Shown: positions 44,901 through 55,435 of the stretch, one piece after another
How positions within the stretch are numbered: position 1 is the stretch's first letter
Layout: every line of letters starts with the position of its first letter
Assembly: GCA_020912385.1 (NCBI GenBank)
Contig: CP087207.1
Span: 3,224,001-3,288,000 of the forward strand
Length of the DNA stretch: 64,000 nucleotides
Reading direction: 5' to 3'
Origin: Neofusicoccum parvum
Lineage: Eukaryota; Ascomycota; Dothideomycetes; Botryosphaeriales; Botryosphaeriaceae
Translations under genes and position numbers: made by a program
The notes under the pieces: model-generated
Databases searched by the model: none
Told to the model about the DNA's origin: nothing
The model's input: only the letters and a program-made list of their open reading frames with translations

Positions 44901-47264
44901 CAGCGCCGCCATCCCGCCCCGCCGCAGCTGCTGCTTGGCCACCTGCCCGCGGTAGTACGCTACGGCCATGGCCGCGTCCGCCGTCAGCGCGCCGGCCGCG
45001 TACGCCGCCGCGATCTCGCCGCTGGAGTGGCCCACCACCGCCTCCGGCCGCACGCCGCACGCCCGGAGCAGGTTGACCACGCCGATCTGGAGCGCCGTGC
45101 AGATCGGCTGCGCGAACTCGGCCAGGTGCAGCCGGCTCGTCTTCTCGGGCCGCAGGAGCTCCTCTGCGCCGTGCGTCAGCTCCTCTCTCCGCCCGTCTCT
45201 CTCGGGCGGCGCCACTCACCTTCGATCGTCCACAGCGGCGCGTGCCGCAGCTTCCTCAGCGCCGCGTCCATCGCCCGGACGTCGGCCTGGAACGACGGGA
45301 AGTCCCTCAGCAGGTCGACGCCCATCCCCGCCCACTGGGCGCCCTGCCCGGTGAAGACCATGTGCAGCCGGCGCGGCGCCCCCTTGGGCTTCACCACCGG
45401 CGACAGCTCGACCGGCCACGTGGTGCCGTCGGCGACGGCGAACGCGCGGTAGGCCAGATGCTCGCGGCGCGCGGCCAGCGTGTGCGCGACGCCGTCCAGC
45501 CGCGCCGGGTACGCCTCGGCGTAGTCCTGGATCTTCTCGACGCCCTCGCGCAGCGAGTCGGCGTGGTTCGCCGAGAAGAGCAGCAGGCGCGGGCCGGGCA
45601 TCCGTGCCGCCGGCGCCGCGCTACGGTACGGCTTCGCCGAGTCGAGGATGACGTGCGCGTTGGCGCCCCCGATCCCGAAGCTGTTGACGGAGACGCGGGC
45701 GAGCCGGTCGGCCGGCCACGGCACGGGCGCCGTCGGCACGCGGAGGTTGAACTCGTCCCACGCGACTGTGTTTGCCCCGTCAGTCCCGAGCGCCGGCGGT
45801 GTCGTGGGTCTACTCACTCCGGGGGTTTGGCTCCGAGAAGTTGATGTTGGGCGGGACGGTCTCTTTCTCCAGCGCCAGGACCGCCTTGATGAGGCTGGTC
45901 AGGCCCGACGCGCCCTCGGAATGGCCCACGTTTGGTTTGACCTGCCCCGTTCAGCATCACACGCGCCAATGCCAATGCATAGGGAAAACCTACCGAGCCG
46001 ATGAGCACGCCCTTGCCGCCGAAGACTCGGCCAACAGCCGACGCTTCCTGGGGATCGCCGATCTTGGTTCCTGTGCCGTGGCATTCGACAAAGCCAGTGT
46101 CAGCGATCTTGGAAATGTTCGCAACTTGATACGCCCTGCGGATGAGGGCCTCGTGGCTTTCAGAGCTCGGGTTCGCTATCCCTTGCGTCCTTCCATCACA
46201 GTTGGTTGCGGTGGCCCGGATGACGCCACGGATGGGATCACCATCCCTCAGCGCATCACTTAGCTTTTTGACGAAAACAGCGTTGATGGCCTCTCCCCGT
46301 GCATAGCCATCCGCTTTGGCGTCAAATGACTTGCAGGACCCGGTCGGCGACAGGACGCCCTGCTCAGACAGTGCAAGCGTCATGGTTGGCGTGATGATGA
46401 GGTTGGTGCCGGCAACCACGGCAGACTCGCACTCTCCGGAGTAAATCGCCTGGCAGGCTTCATGCAGCCCGACCAGCGATGAAGAGCACCCGGTGCGGAT
46501 CGTCATGCTGCGAACGGTCAACGATGCACGCTGGGCGAGGGGCACAGAACAGACCTCGGCCCCCTCAGGTCGTACTCATACGACACGCGGTTCGCTATGG
46601 CGAAGTCGCCCGTCCCCGTGACGCGGTACATGCCCAGGTGCTGCGGGTCCTTGGTCGAGAGATCCAGCCAGTCCTCGCCGAACACGCCGACGTAGCAGCC
46701 GATCTTCCTGCCGCGCCAATCCCGCTGCCCGCCGCTCTCCATGCACTCCCACACCACCTCGAGCAGCAGCCGCTGCTGCGGATCCAGCCTCTCCACCTCG
46801 GCCCTGCTCATCGAGAAGAATGACGCGTCCATCTGGTCGAGCTCGCAGTCCAGGAAGTATCCGTGCTGCGTCTTCACCGTGCCCGGCTTCCCCGACGGGC
46901 TGTGGAAGGCGTCCGTGTTGTACCGGCTCCGGGGGACGCGGCATCGTCCGGACTTCTTGCTGACGAGCAGATCCCAGAATTGATCCGCCGACGTGATCTT
47001 CCCGGGCAGTCTCAGCCCGATGCCGACGATGGCAATGGGCGGCGGCGCTTCTGCAGGTTCTGCAGCACTATGTCCATTAAGCTTGGCATGTCCGTTGACT
47101 TCGCCATTGACGCCGTTCGATCCGTTGATTCCATTCAAACCGTTCATTCCATCGGTTCCATTCAAACCGTTCATTCCGTTGGTTCCATTCGAACCGTCCA
47201 GTCTTGCGCTACCATTAACTTCTCCGTGGTTATCCGGTACTCGCGGAATTGCTATGGGGGCCAT
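38971..47264 (-). CDS. Highly reducing polyketide synthase (KS-AT-DH-cMeT-ER-KR-ACP)
   Basis: Iterative type I PKS of about 2,500 residues with many short introns. [17 protein letters not shown] with active Cys (about 46480-46500), [11 protein letters not shown] and VGHSEGASG histidines. [18 protein letters not shown] and [28 protein letters not shown] and [11 protein letters not shown]-methyltransferase: [12 protein letters not shown] (about 42765-42800), intact, so methyl branches are likely. [33 protein letters not shown] with catalytic Ser/Tyr in [37 protein letters not shown] near the C terminus; no release domain follows. Expected product: a reduced, possibly alpha-methylated chain. The N terminus has an Asn-Gly-rich repeat before [13 protein letters not shown]. 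Adjacent same-strand thioesterase and CoA-ligase genes suggest release and activation for transfer to another enzyme, typically an NRPS. Confidence 0.95.
47131..47211 (-). repeat. 27-bp tandem repeat coding an Asn-Gly-rich N-terminal tail of the PKS
   Basis: Two near-perfect 27-bp copies (47131-47157 and 47158-47184) and a third degenerate one encode Met-Asn-Gly-Leu-Asn-Gly-like triplets in residues 18-45 of the PKS. The unit is a multiple of three, so copy-number changes keep the frame. A similar Asn/Gly-rich linker occurs in the NRPS (about 2770-2830). Confidence 0.75.
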
Positions 47265-48281
47265 ATTGGTCTGTCGGCACCTAAGGGAGCGTAAATAAGA
47301 ATAGATGCAAAGTCTGTTTAGTGAACGGACAAAAGAAATCAGGCCACTGGTTCTGGTCGAAAGGAGCGTATGGCCTGAATTGGGCCACTGTTCGTGATTT
47401 ACAGCAACTGAGAAATTCCCATGCTGGTGATAAGTGTACTTAGGGGCTACCTGGCATCAAGCACCTGAATCGTGTCTTGCTTGTTGTTCAGATTACTGGG
47501 TGAAAGCATCTTTACGGCACGACAAATCATGTGAGACACATTCAGCTAACAATGTTCGAAGAAGGTAGGTGTTTCGCCGTGCGCGACTGAGTAAGTCGAG
47601 ATCACCGCATCACGTCAGCCGAGAATATTATCCCGGAGCTCAACCGTCACCTTGTCTCCCTCGACACGACCATCTACTTCGACTTTGAATTGGAAGCCGA
47701 AATGCCTCTATACTTTCTCGTCTTTTATCCCCCGCCAATTTGGCGTCGAAGGCTTTCGGATACATAATATGATAAGTGAATTTGCTTACGAGCTTAGTGT
47801 TGAGTCTTATATAATAAGTAGAGGGGATAAAAAGGCCTTGATCATTCCGCTCTTACACCGGAGACTCTTGACCGAACTTTGCTGCCGATCCGCAACATTC
47901 TTGTCTCGGATGTTGCTAGAATGTGGCGGGAGCGCCGTGGGGGCTGCGGAGAGTCGTCTTGGCAGGCAGGTTGAACGAAAGTGGTATTCCCACTATCCGA
48001 GACGCAACGTGCCGATTGGTCATGTCTCCGGCTTGGGGGATTTTGCGTTGCCAGGTACTCCGCTCAAACTTTTGTTATCTCGATGGTCCAAGTTATCAAA
48101 ATGTGAGTAATATACATTCAGAACACGAGTTTTCCCGGCGATGCTGATGAGATACATATTCTTTGGTCACCTTCCTACACGTATTCATCTCAATGGAGTA
48201 CGGAATATTCCACCTTCTCAATAATAGAATACACTATAAGTGCTGATACGTGCGTCACGGATCTTCTTTGGAAAACCGGTA

Positions 48282-48308
48282 TCCGGATGAATGCTTCAGC
48301 TGCCCATG
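48282..48308 (+). repeat. Dispersed repeat copy A
   Basis: Contains the shared core GATGAATGCTTC followed by AGCTGCCCATG. The homology with the copy at 58505 appears to continue downstream: a 32-bp stretch near 48329-48360 matches bases near 58553-58585 at roughly three of four positions, mostly with transition differences. Confidence 0.55.
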
Positions 48309-48572
48309 AGCAAACCCTCAAAGCTGTTCATTTCGTTTCCGACCCGCTGTGCGACAGCGTCGCCCGAATGCCTTTCACCTGCGTCCTTCTTCTATCAGAC
48401 CAGTGTTCCCGTTCTAGCGCCTCGCTTGACGTGACCATTCCTCTGCTTATGAAAACACCAGGCCTGACCAGCTTCTTCCTCTCCTCTTCACCGCCGATTC
48501 TGCCGAAGGTACGGCAGCCCGTTCCATGGGGAATGGACGCGTTTTAACACGGTCATTCTAGCTATCTTCGCA

Positions 48573-48598
48573 CCCAGACGAATGCTTCAACTCCCCAC
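48573..48598 (+). repeat. Dispersed repeat copy B
   Basis: CCCAGACGAATGCTTC followed by AACTCCCCAC; the same 26-bp motif as copy A, in the same orientation, 291 bp further on. More diverged than the others. Confidence 0.45.
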
Positions 48599-49275
48599 AG
48601 CTTCGCCTACGCACCGTTTCCTCTATCTGCTTGCAACAGTTGATTCTGAATATCAGATGACGAGAGAAAGATTGATGACATCAAAGACCTCTTCAGTAAT
48701 TCCAATGTTTCGTTCATATTTCCCTGAATAACTACCTAGCGAGCGGCGTGGGTATCAATGTTAAGTTCTTCCGGATGATTTTGTTTTCTTTTCTTTTTTT
48801 TGCTGATTCCAAATTTTCTTTTAGTGTTCTCCTTCGCCGAGACCCTTCAGCCGTTGTCCAAGACTGTCCTGTTTCTTCTCCGTTCCTTTGCTTCAGTAGC
48901 CAAACGACCGAAATGTAATACTCCCAAAAAGCAAAACTTTTGGTTTCTTGCGCTCTCTTTCTCCTCCCCCCTCTCGTATGACTTTTGGAGACAGAACTCC
49001 ATTATAGTAGAAACCGAAATAAAGCAAGAAACCCCAGATGAACTCCTTGTTCGAGTGCATATCCCATCGCTTTGGAAAATCAAGAAAACAAAAAGATGCT
49101 AAAGAGAAGAGAAGAAAGAGAACACTAAACAGTAGAAATAAGACACTAAGAGAAATGAAACGCTGAAAAGACGCAACAAGAAAAACGAAAGACCAACGAC
49201 CCCATAGAAACGGTGTACGCGGTGTACGAAAAATGTTTGCCCGCTGGCATTTGGAAGATCCTCCTCTTCCCTACC

Positions 49276-52200
49276 TCACTGCGGCGGGATCAAATCCGTC
49301 TCCTCGCTCAGTATCCCCATGGCCCAATGAACCCTCGTGCCCGGGTTCGTCCAGATGTACCTCCGATCGCTCAGCTCCGCCTTGCCGGCCTCTTCCTCCT
49401 CCTTGGTCAGGCTCCTCCCCTCGCTCGCCGCCCTCTCCTCCTTCCTGCCGCTGATCCTCTCGTCCGGGTTCTTGTCCGGGTCTTCCCGCCTGTAGTGGTA
49501 CGGCGGCGCGCGCCCCGCAAGGCCCGCCTTCTCCCACACCTTCTGGCAGCCGTTGGCGACGAGCCCGGCCGACGCCCAGCCGGTGCGCGCCTCGATGTCC
49601 TTGACGTTGAAGACGAGCCAGTCGCGTTGCGCAGCGTCCGCGTACTGGATCCCCGCGAAGAACAGCGGCATGACGCACTCGATCAGGGCGGCGCCGATCG
49701 AGGGGTTGAGCGGGCTGCCCGACGGCCCCAGCCCGCTGAAGATGCCCGCGACGATGCGGCCGATGTCCGTGGCCCAGCGCTTCGTTGACTGCGCCCCGAT
49801 GCCCGCTGCCATCATGGCTGCGGGGGGCATCGACGGGTGCGACCGCGCGAGGATGATCTCGAGCATGTGGTACTGCGCCCACAAGACCGCGATGTCGAAG
49901 CTGCGGTACTGCAGCGCGGGGCCGAAGGGCGTGGGAATGGGTGTGGTGTATTCGTCGCTGAGGGGCGCGAAGGCCGGGCCGAGGTGGGAGGCGTAGTGGG
50001 TGAGCGCGGCGCGGATCGATTCCCATTCTTCTACTGCTTTTTGTGTTGCGGCTTGGAGATGGGCCTGGTCTTCGATTCCGGAAGGCGCGTCTGGAGAGGG
50101 TGATTTTTGGTGTTGTGGTGCGAATGCTGAGGGCATTTGCCTTACAGATGCACTTGGAGCCATGCCGTAGAAATCGATCTGGGGCGGTGGTGCACCGCCT
50201 GGACCCGGTGGTCCTTGTGCTTGTGGAGGCATCTGTCCAGGCATGCCCGGTCGCTGTGCCGGATGGAACTGCATACCAGGTGGTGGTTGCTGACCACCCA
50301 TGAAGCCAGGCGGTGGGCCAGCGGTCGGTGAAGGGCCGGCTCCTGCTGGAGAAGCCGGCATGCCCAAACCAGGTCTCCAGTGACCTCCATTCAGTTGTAC
50401 CGCTTTGATTTTCCTATCCCGATCTCTTGATGAGAAGTCTGCGATGCGGCCGAGGAGGAGCAGAGAGTGATCGTGGGTTCCGTACAGGGCGTCCGCTTTT
50501 CCTAATGGGGCACGCGGTGGACAGTCCGACCACCTGCTGTAGTCCATGCTGTTATGGAATGTTAGCAATCTTTCAGCCGCTTTACTAGAGCTGAGTAACT
50601 TACAGAAGCGGATTGCCACTGATGACGCTCTGGAACCCGTCATGCCTCACAAACCACCACCACAGATCCTGATATGTCTCGTAGTGTGTTATGTCCGCCT
50701 CTTGAGGCGTGTCACCATCTCTGTTTTGATCTTCCACTACTCTTCCGAAGTCGTCATATCGAAGCTGGCGTCCGGTTAATATACTAACAACTCTCTCATC
50801 TGGCAAGTTGCTCGCCTCCTTGTTCAAGTATCGCGGTTGCTGCATCGTCATGCCCGGATTCTCATACGCAAAGGTGCGCTCGAAGGCGTCCTCCTCTGCC
50901 TTCTTTCTACGCCACTGCTTTGTCATGCCTGCGTAATCAATCTCCACAAACAGCTGTTTCGCACCCAGCAGGTGGCTACTCCACTTCACATGGTCCGCAG
51001 TCATAACCTCGTAGAAACCGAGCATGAGACAGGCCGCCAGAGTTGTGACATGATGTCGCTTTTTCGCGCTACCCACCGCGTGGTGTACGCGTTTCAGAGC
51101 GTATGCGTAATGTTTGAAGGAGGGCGTGACTGAAGCACCTTGCAACTTGGCGATATGTAACGAAGACAGTGCGAGCATCGAATGCAGGAGACCCTGGTGG
51201 TTCAGCGCCATCATCGGCAGAGTATACGTCCACAAAGACTGCTGGCTCGGATGGACCGGGCCTTCACTGAACATGGCCGACGCATTTCTGACTCTCCTCT
51301 CAAAGATGGACAGACTGGGTCCGGTCGCGTGGATGAAATGCGCGAAGACACGCGCTGTTTTTGGATTTCGCAACGGATTTGCGACCCATTCTGCTCGGTA
51401 GTGATCCAGGATGCCTGAATAGAGGAAGGCGCCGTAGTGTCTGACGCTCATCTCGTTCACGCTGTCTCGGTGGATCTGCATCATTACCTCGAAATCGCGC
51501 TGCTGGCCGTGCGCCAGGGCCTGTTCTTGCGCAGGCATCAACTCCATCTCATCGTCTGAGTGCACGTCATAGTAGTCATCGTCTTCGTATTCTACCGCCG
51601 CATCCTGGAGTACTTCGGTTGGGCTAACGTGGCGCTCGGAGAAGCCGGATTGTCGCAGTCCGCCGGAGACCGGGATGGCCTGTCGAGAGATGGGTAGGGG
51701 TTGAGCTGCCACGAGTCAACGAGTTAGCTAGCTGTCGACATGTCGTTGCGTTGCTTTCGCGATCAATGGCTCTCACCATCCACTAACCGAAACAGACCAA
51801 TTCAAAAACAGAGTTGCTGCGAGGGTATGAACGGCATACCTATACTTGCTTGGCCGGCGTCCGAAGCAACCGATTGAGGCATGCTCGAGTGCGGGCCTTG
51901 GGTGACCGGCTGCAACAAGTCCAGACGCTCTTCCTCGCCAGCCAGGCCGCTAGCCACCTTGTGCCATACCAAAACATCCTGGTCTGCCGCCTGTAACACC
52001 TCCGTGGTCTGCATCAAGGGTTGTGGCTGCCTATAAGCATCAGCCGCCGTGGTCGCTGCAGGGTACTGGAAGCCTTGGCTGTACTGGGTCTGTTGCGGCG
52101 CTTGATGTCTCTCTTGGCCATATGGTTGCGCTGGAGGGCCGTGGGAATATGCGGGGATCCCCTGCCCCATGTTTGCAGTGGTGTGGTACGGTAACTGCAC

Positions 52201-52857
52201 TGACGAGCGATGGACTTGCGATGCAAGCGGTGAGTGTGAAGGCATCTGCTGTCCGTATTCCGGCTGCACGGCGCCCACCGAGTAGGAGCGTTGTTGGTAC
52301 GCCGGATCCAGGTGCTGGCCGTACTGGGGCGCCTGGGTGATGTATGAGCCGTCCTGAACGAGCCCACTGGTGAACGCACCGCCGTTGAAGGGGTCGACTC
52401 CCGCGAACTGTCCATACTGAGGTAGCGGATACTGCTGCTGGCCGGGTCGCATGGCATTGTACGGTACTCCTGCTGACGGAGGGCCTGGGAACGGCTGCTG
52501 GAAGACGGGACGACCGCCGGGAATGACTCCGCTGTGGAACGGCAACGTGCTTGCGGGGGCGTTGCCAGGCCAGTCGCCGATGGGCGGCTTGAAGATGACG
52601 CGCTGGTTGTAGCCTTCGCAATGGCGCTTCGACTTGATGCAGTTGTTGCAGATGGGTCGCTCCTCGCCGCACTTGATGCGGCGTTTCCTGCACGTCAGGC
52701 ATCCGGTCTTGGTTCTCTTGCGGGCCTTCGTGTTCGCGGCGTCGGCAGCCGAGGGTTTGGCCTTGCTGTTGTCCTTGGTCGCGCCGGCGTCGGCAGCGTC
52801 AGAGGCCTGCTGCTGCGACGCAGGCGGGAGGGCGGCTCCGCCATCCACAGAAGACAT
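49276..52857 (-). CDS. Zn(II)2Cys6 transcription factor
   Basis: Three exons (52857-51846, 51705-50604, 50548-49276; introns of 140 and 55 nt) give 1,128 residues. The binuclear zinc cluster at about residues 50-80 reads GCLTCRKRRIKCGE... with spacing C-x2-C-x6-C-x6-C-x2-C-x6-C, preceded by the basic KARKRTK. A Gln/Pro/Tyr-rich region follows (residues 95-330), then an acidic patch (EYEDDDYYDVHSDDEME) and a helical fungal-specific regulatory region with RHYGAFLYSGILDHYRAEWV and LALSSLHIAKLQG. Exon 3 has another Pro/Gly/Gln-rich stretch and ends with a conserved block (WLVFNVKDIEARTGW). The size and conservation suggest a general rather than cluster-specific regulator, although it sits next to the HR-PKS; the target genes are unknown. 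Confidence 0.9.
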
Positions 52858-55399
52858 TGGTGGGCTCGCGGGGTGTGCGCTGGACCGGCTTGGTGCTCAG
52901 CTCAGCTCCGGTCTGCTGGTGATCAGTCACCCTAGTCGATGTCGTCTTCGGCGAGGGCGGACCGAGACGGGATCCGCAGTCGATCTGGGCAGTTCGTCCG
53001 AGGAAGCGCGGGCAGGCTCGCGAGAGGGGTGCGCAGCGCGCAGTGGTTGCAGTCCGGAGGGCGGAGTTGGTTGGAGGAAGTCGGCTGCGAGGAGAAAAGT
53101 GACGGGTGGCTTTCAATCGGACCGCAGGGCTTCTGGCAGCTGGGCTAATGGCGTACGGACGCAAATGAAGGAGTGGGCCGGCGCCACAATGCCAGTGGGG
53201 TAGTAGTGCAGGCTAGGAGCAGCAGCAATTGGGTGGGTTGGCGTGGACGGGGCGCGGAGACTAGGGCGCGGGCAGCGGGAGGCTAGAGGCAAAAGATAGG
53301 CATGCAGCTGGAGGAGGGCAACGAGCTGCTTAAAATAGGCATCGAATCGAGGGACTTGGGCGGGAGGCACAGGTCAATAGGGACCAGTCCGGGTGGTGGT
53401 GAGGTGGTACACGCGTGCGGGCTCGCTGGCTACGTCTTTGGAAAGCTTAAGGCTGTTATAACAGGGCCCCGGCAGCCTCGTGGTAGGGCGGAGCGTGCGT
53501 GGTGAAGAAGGGAGGCACCTGGGAACGTGTTGATGCGGCGGCGGGGACGGAAAGTGGACTCGCGCTGTGCCGGTTGCGGCTGTGATAAGCAGAGCCATTA
53601 TCTCGCGCAGTGGCAGGCAGCGCGCTCGCTCGGGAAGGACGCAGGCCAGGACTCCAGGACGATGGACTGAGGTTGCGCTGCTGCCGGCGGATGGCGCGCC
53701 GTGCGCGGGCGAGGAGAGCCAGAGCCTCTGCGCGTGGTCGAGTCGCCGCGCCGCGCTAGGGCAGGCAGGGCGGCCGGAGGGCAGGGAGACTGCGCAGTCC
53801 TGCGCGCCCTGGAGCTGCAACGGCGCGTCTCCAGGCGGGCGGAGATTCCCGCCCTGCCAGGTCCCTCACCTCCGCCATCGTAGTGGAGGCCTCACCGGGC
53901 CTCACCTTGCGGCCGAACTGCGCGGCGCACGACTCGCGCTGCCTTGGCGCGCCTTGCTCCGCGCTGTGCTTGGCGCGCGCGCGCAGCCCCCAGGCCGACA
54001 CCGCCGCCTCGCAGCGCCAGCGAGCCCGTCCAGCTAGGCAGGGTCTCTCCGCGTCCCCCACGCCGCGAGCGCAGCTGCAGCGCCCGCTGATTCGCCGCGC
54101 TGCCTCAGCGATCACCTCTCGATCTACCCGGGGCCAGCCAACTTTACCGCAAAGCTTAGCTCTTAGCTCTGTGCTGGTTCCGTCGCCGTGGATCCGCGCC
54201 CTCGCCCCGTCCCCTCCAGCGCGCGATGCCCGGGGCAGCGCGTGCCTGCGTCTGGCGGTGCCCCAGCAGGTGGGCAGTGTCCAGCAGCGCAGGCCGCGCC
54301 TCACGCCACGCCCGGCCAGGCGCTGGACGGCAGTCGGCTGCCTTCCCGGCCCAGCGATTGGGGCGACCCTTGGGACCGCTGCGCCGGGGGCGCCGAGCGC
54401 CGTTTGCGATATTGTTGCCAGACGCCTGGCGCAATTTGCCCAATTTGATGAGTTCATGCATCGTACGTGCGTAGCCCTCGACCGTCTGTACCACCACCAC
54501 CACTACTACGACCGCACGCTCCGCGGAGCATTGGGGCCTGTACACACGCGCCCGCGACCCGATCTCGCGCTGCGCCATGTGGCCTGCGGGCGCCGTTCGT
54601 GCGACGTCTGGCTTTCCGGCGGGCGCTGCTGGCTGGATCGTCGGCGGCGACGAGCGCAATATCCCACAGTGCTGCCGCGCGCTCGCGCACTCGTTCCGCG
54701 TGCTTACCAAGGCGGGCGTCGCATGCTCGGGTTTTCCCTATACAAAATACGACGTGCACATCGTCGCCTTGGCTGCAGCTCCCTGCTTTTGCCGCGCCAA
54801 AAGCCAGCAACGGGCCGACAACGTTTCGACCTATAATTGTTAGCGTCGAGGGGTCAATATATGGGTTAATCTTTTTTCCTCGCAACGTTCCACCCATCAA
54901 ATGCGGAGAAGCTTGCGCAAAGCAGCGAAAGATAGGCGGCGGCATGGAGCGCACCGGCCACCGCGGCGGCTTCCTCCGCGCGGGCGACGTCGACGGCTGC
55001 CAAAAATACGCGCTGGCGACGCAGCGCGCAGAGCCGTTCGGGCGGCCTGACGAAACTCTGAAATCTTGTTCCTGCGCGGCGGGCTGATCTGATCCCCGTG
55101 GCCGGCATCCCGTCGGCTGGGGTGGAGAGAGCGCAGCCCGACTCAGCGCGCGGCTTGGCGCGCGACGCCAGGGCAGACGTCAACCACGCCGCGCACCCCT
55201 CGCGGCCCCAACCGCGCCCGCCAAACACTCACAGCTGCTGCTCCACTTGCCGGGCGACGATCGCCATTGGACCCAAAACGCGCGCGCATTAAAATCTCTC
55301 CATCAATCAAAGGCGCGCGAAAGCAAGCAGCGGCCTGAGTCGCGGCGCGGGCGAGTCGCCGCGGGCGCAGTCTGATGAAAAACGGACCGCGCGCGGCGG

Positions 55400-55435
55400 C
55401 CATGCGCGATTGCAGGGCCATGCGCGATTGCAGGG
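55400..55435 (+). repeat. 18-bp direct tandem duplication
   Basis: Two identical adjacent copies of CCATGCGCGATTGCAGGG. Located in the GC-rich upstream region of the Zn2Cys6 gene; no function apparent. Confidence 0.7.

Larger units (their letters stand above)
47265..49275. other. Intergenic 2 kb upstream of the PKS, with dispersed-repeat copies
   Basis: Holds the PKS promoter (an ATTGG, i.e. reversed CCAAT, near 47376) and the 3' end of the Zn2Cys6 gene. Frames at 47652-48110 and 48287-48547 have no recognised pattern and were not accepted. Two copies of a short dispersed repeat are at 48282-48308 and 48573-48598. T-rich and A-rich runs fill 48780-49150. Confidence 0.4.

Noticed and set aside
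46470..46510. PKS active-site motif RTGCSSS rather than DTACSSS
   Set aside because: The Cys and both His are present, and I recall this variant as usual in a clade of fungal reducing PKSs, so it is not evidence of inactivation.
47652..48110. 152-codon plus-strand frame in the PKS upstream region
   Set aside because: No motif and mixed composition; the likely start has no strong context. Treated as chance.
53883..54836. 317-codon open frame on the plus strand, and similar long frames at 53756-54457, 54467-55087 and 55143-55742
   Set aside because: Frames overlap on both strands in very GC-rich DNA; the translations are Arg/Ala/Pro-rich without any domain, and no consistent splice structure or start context is seen.
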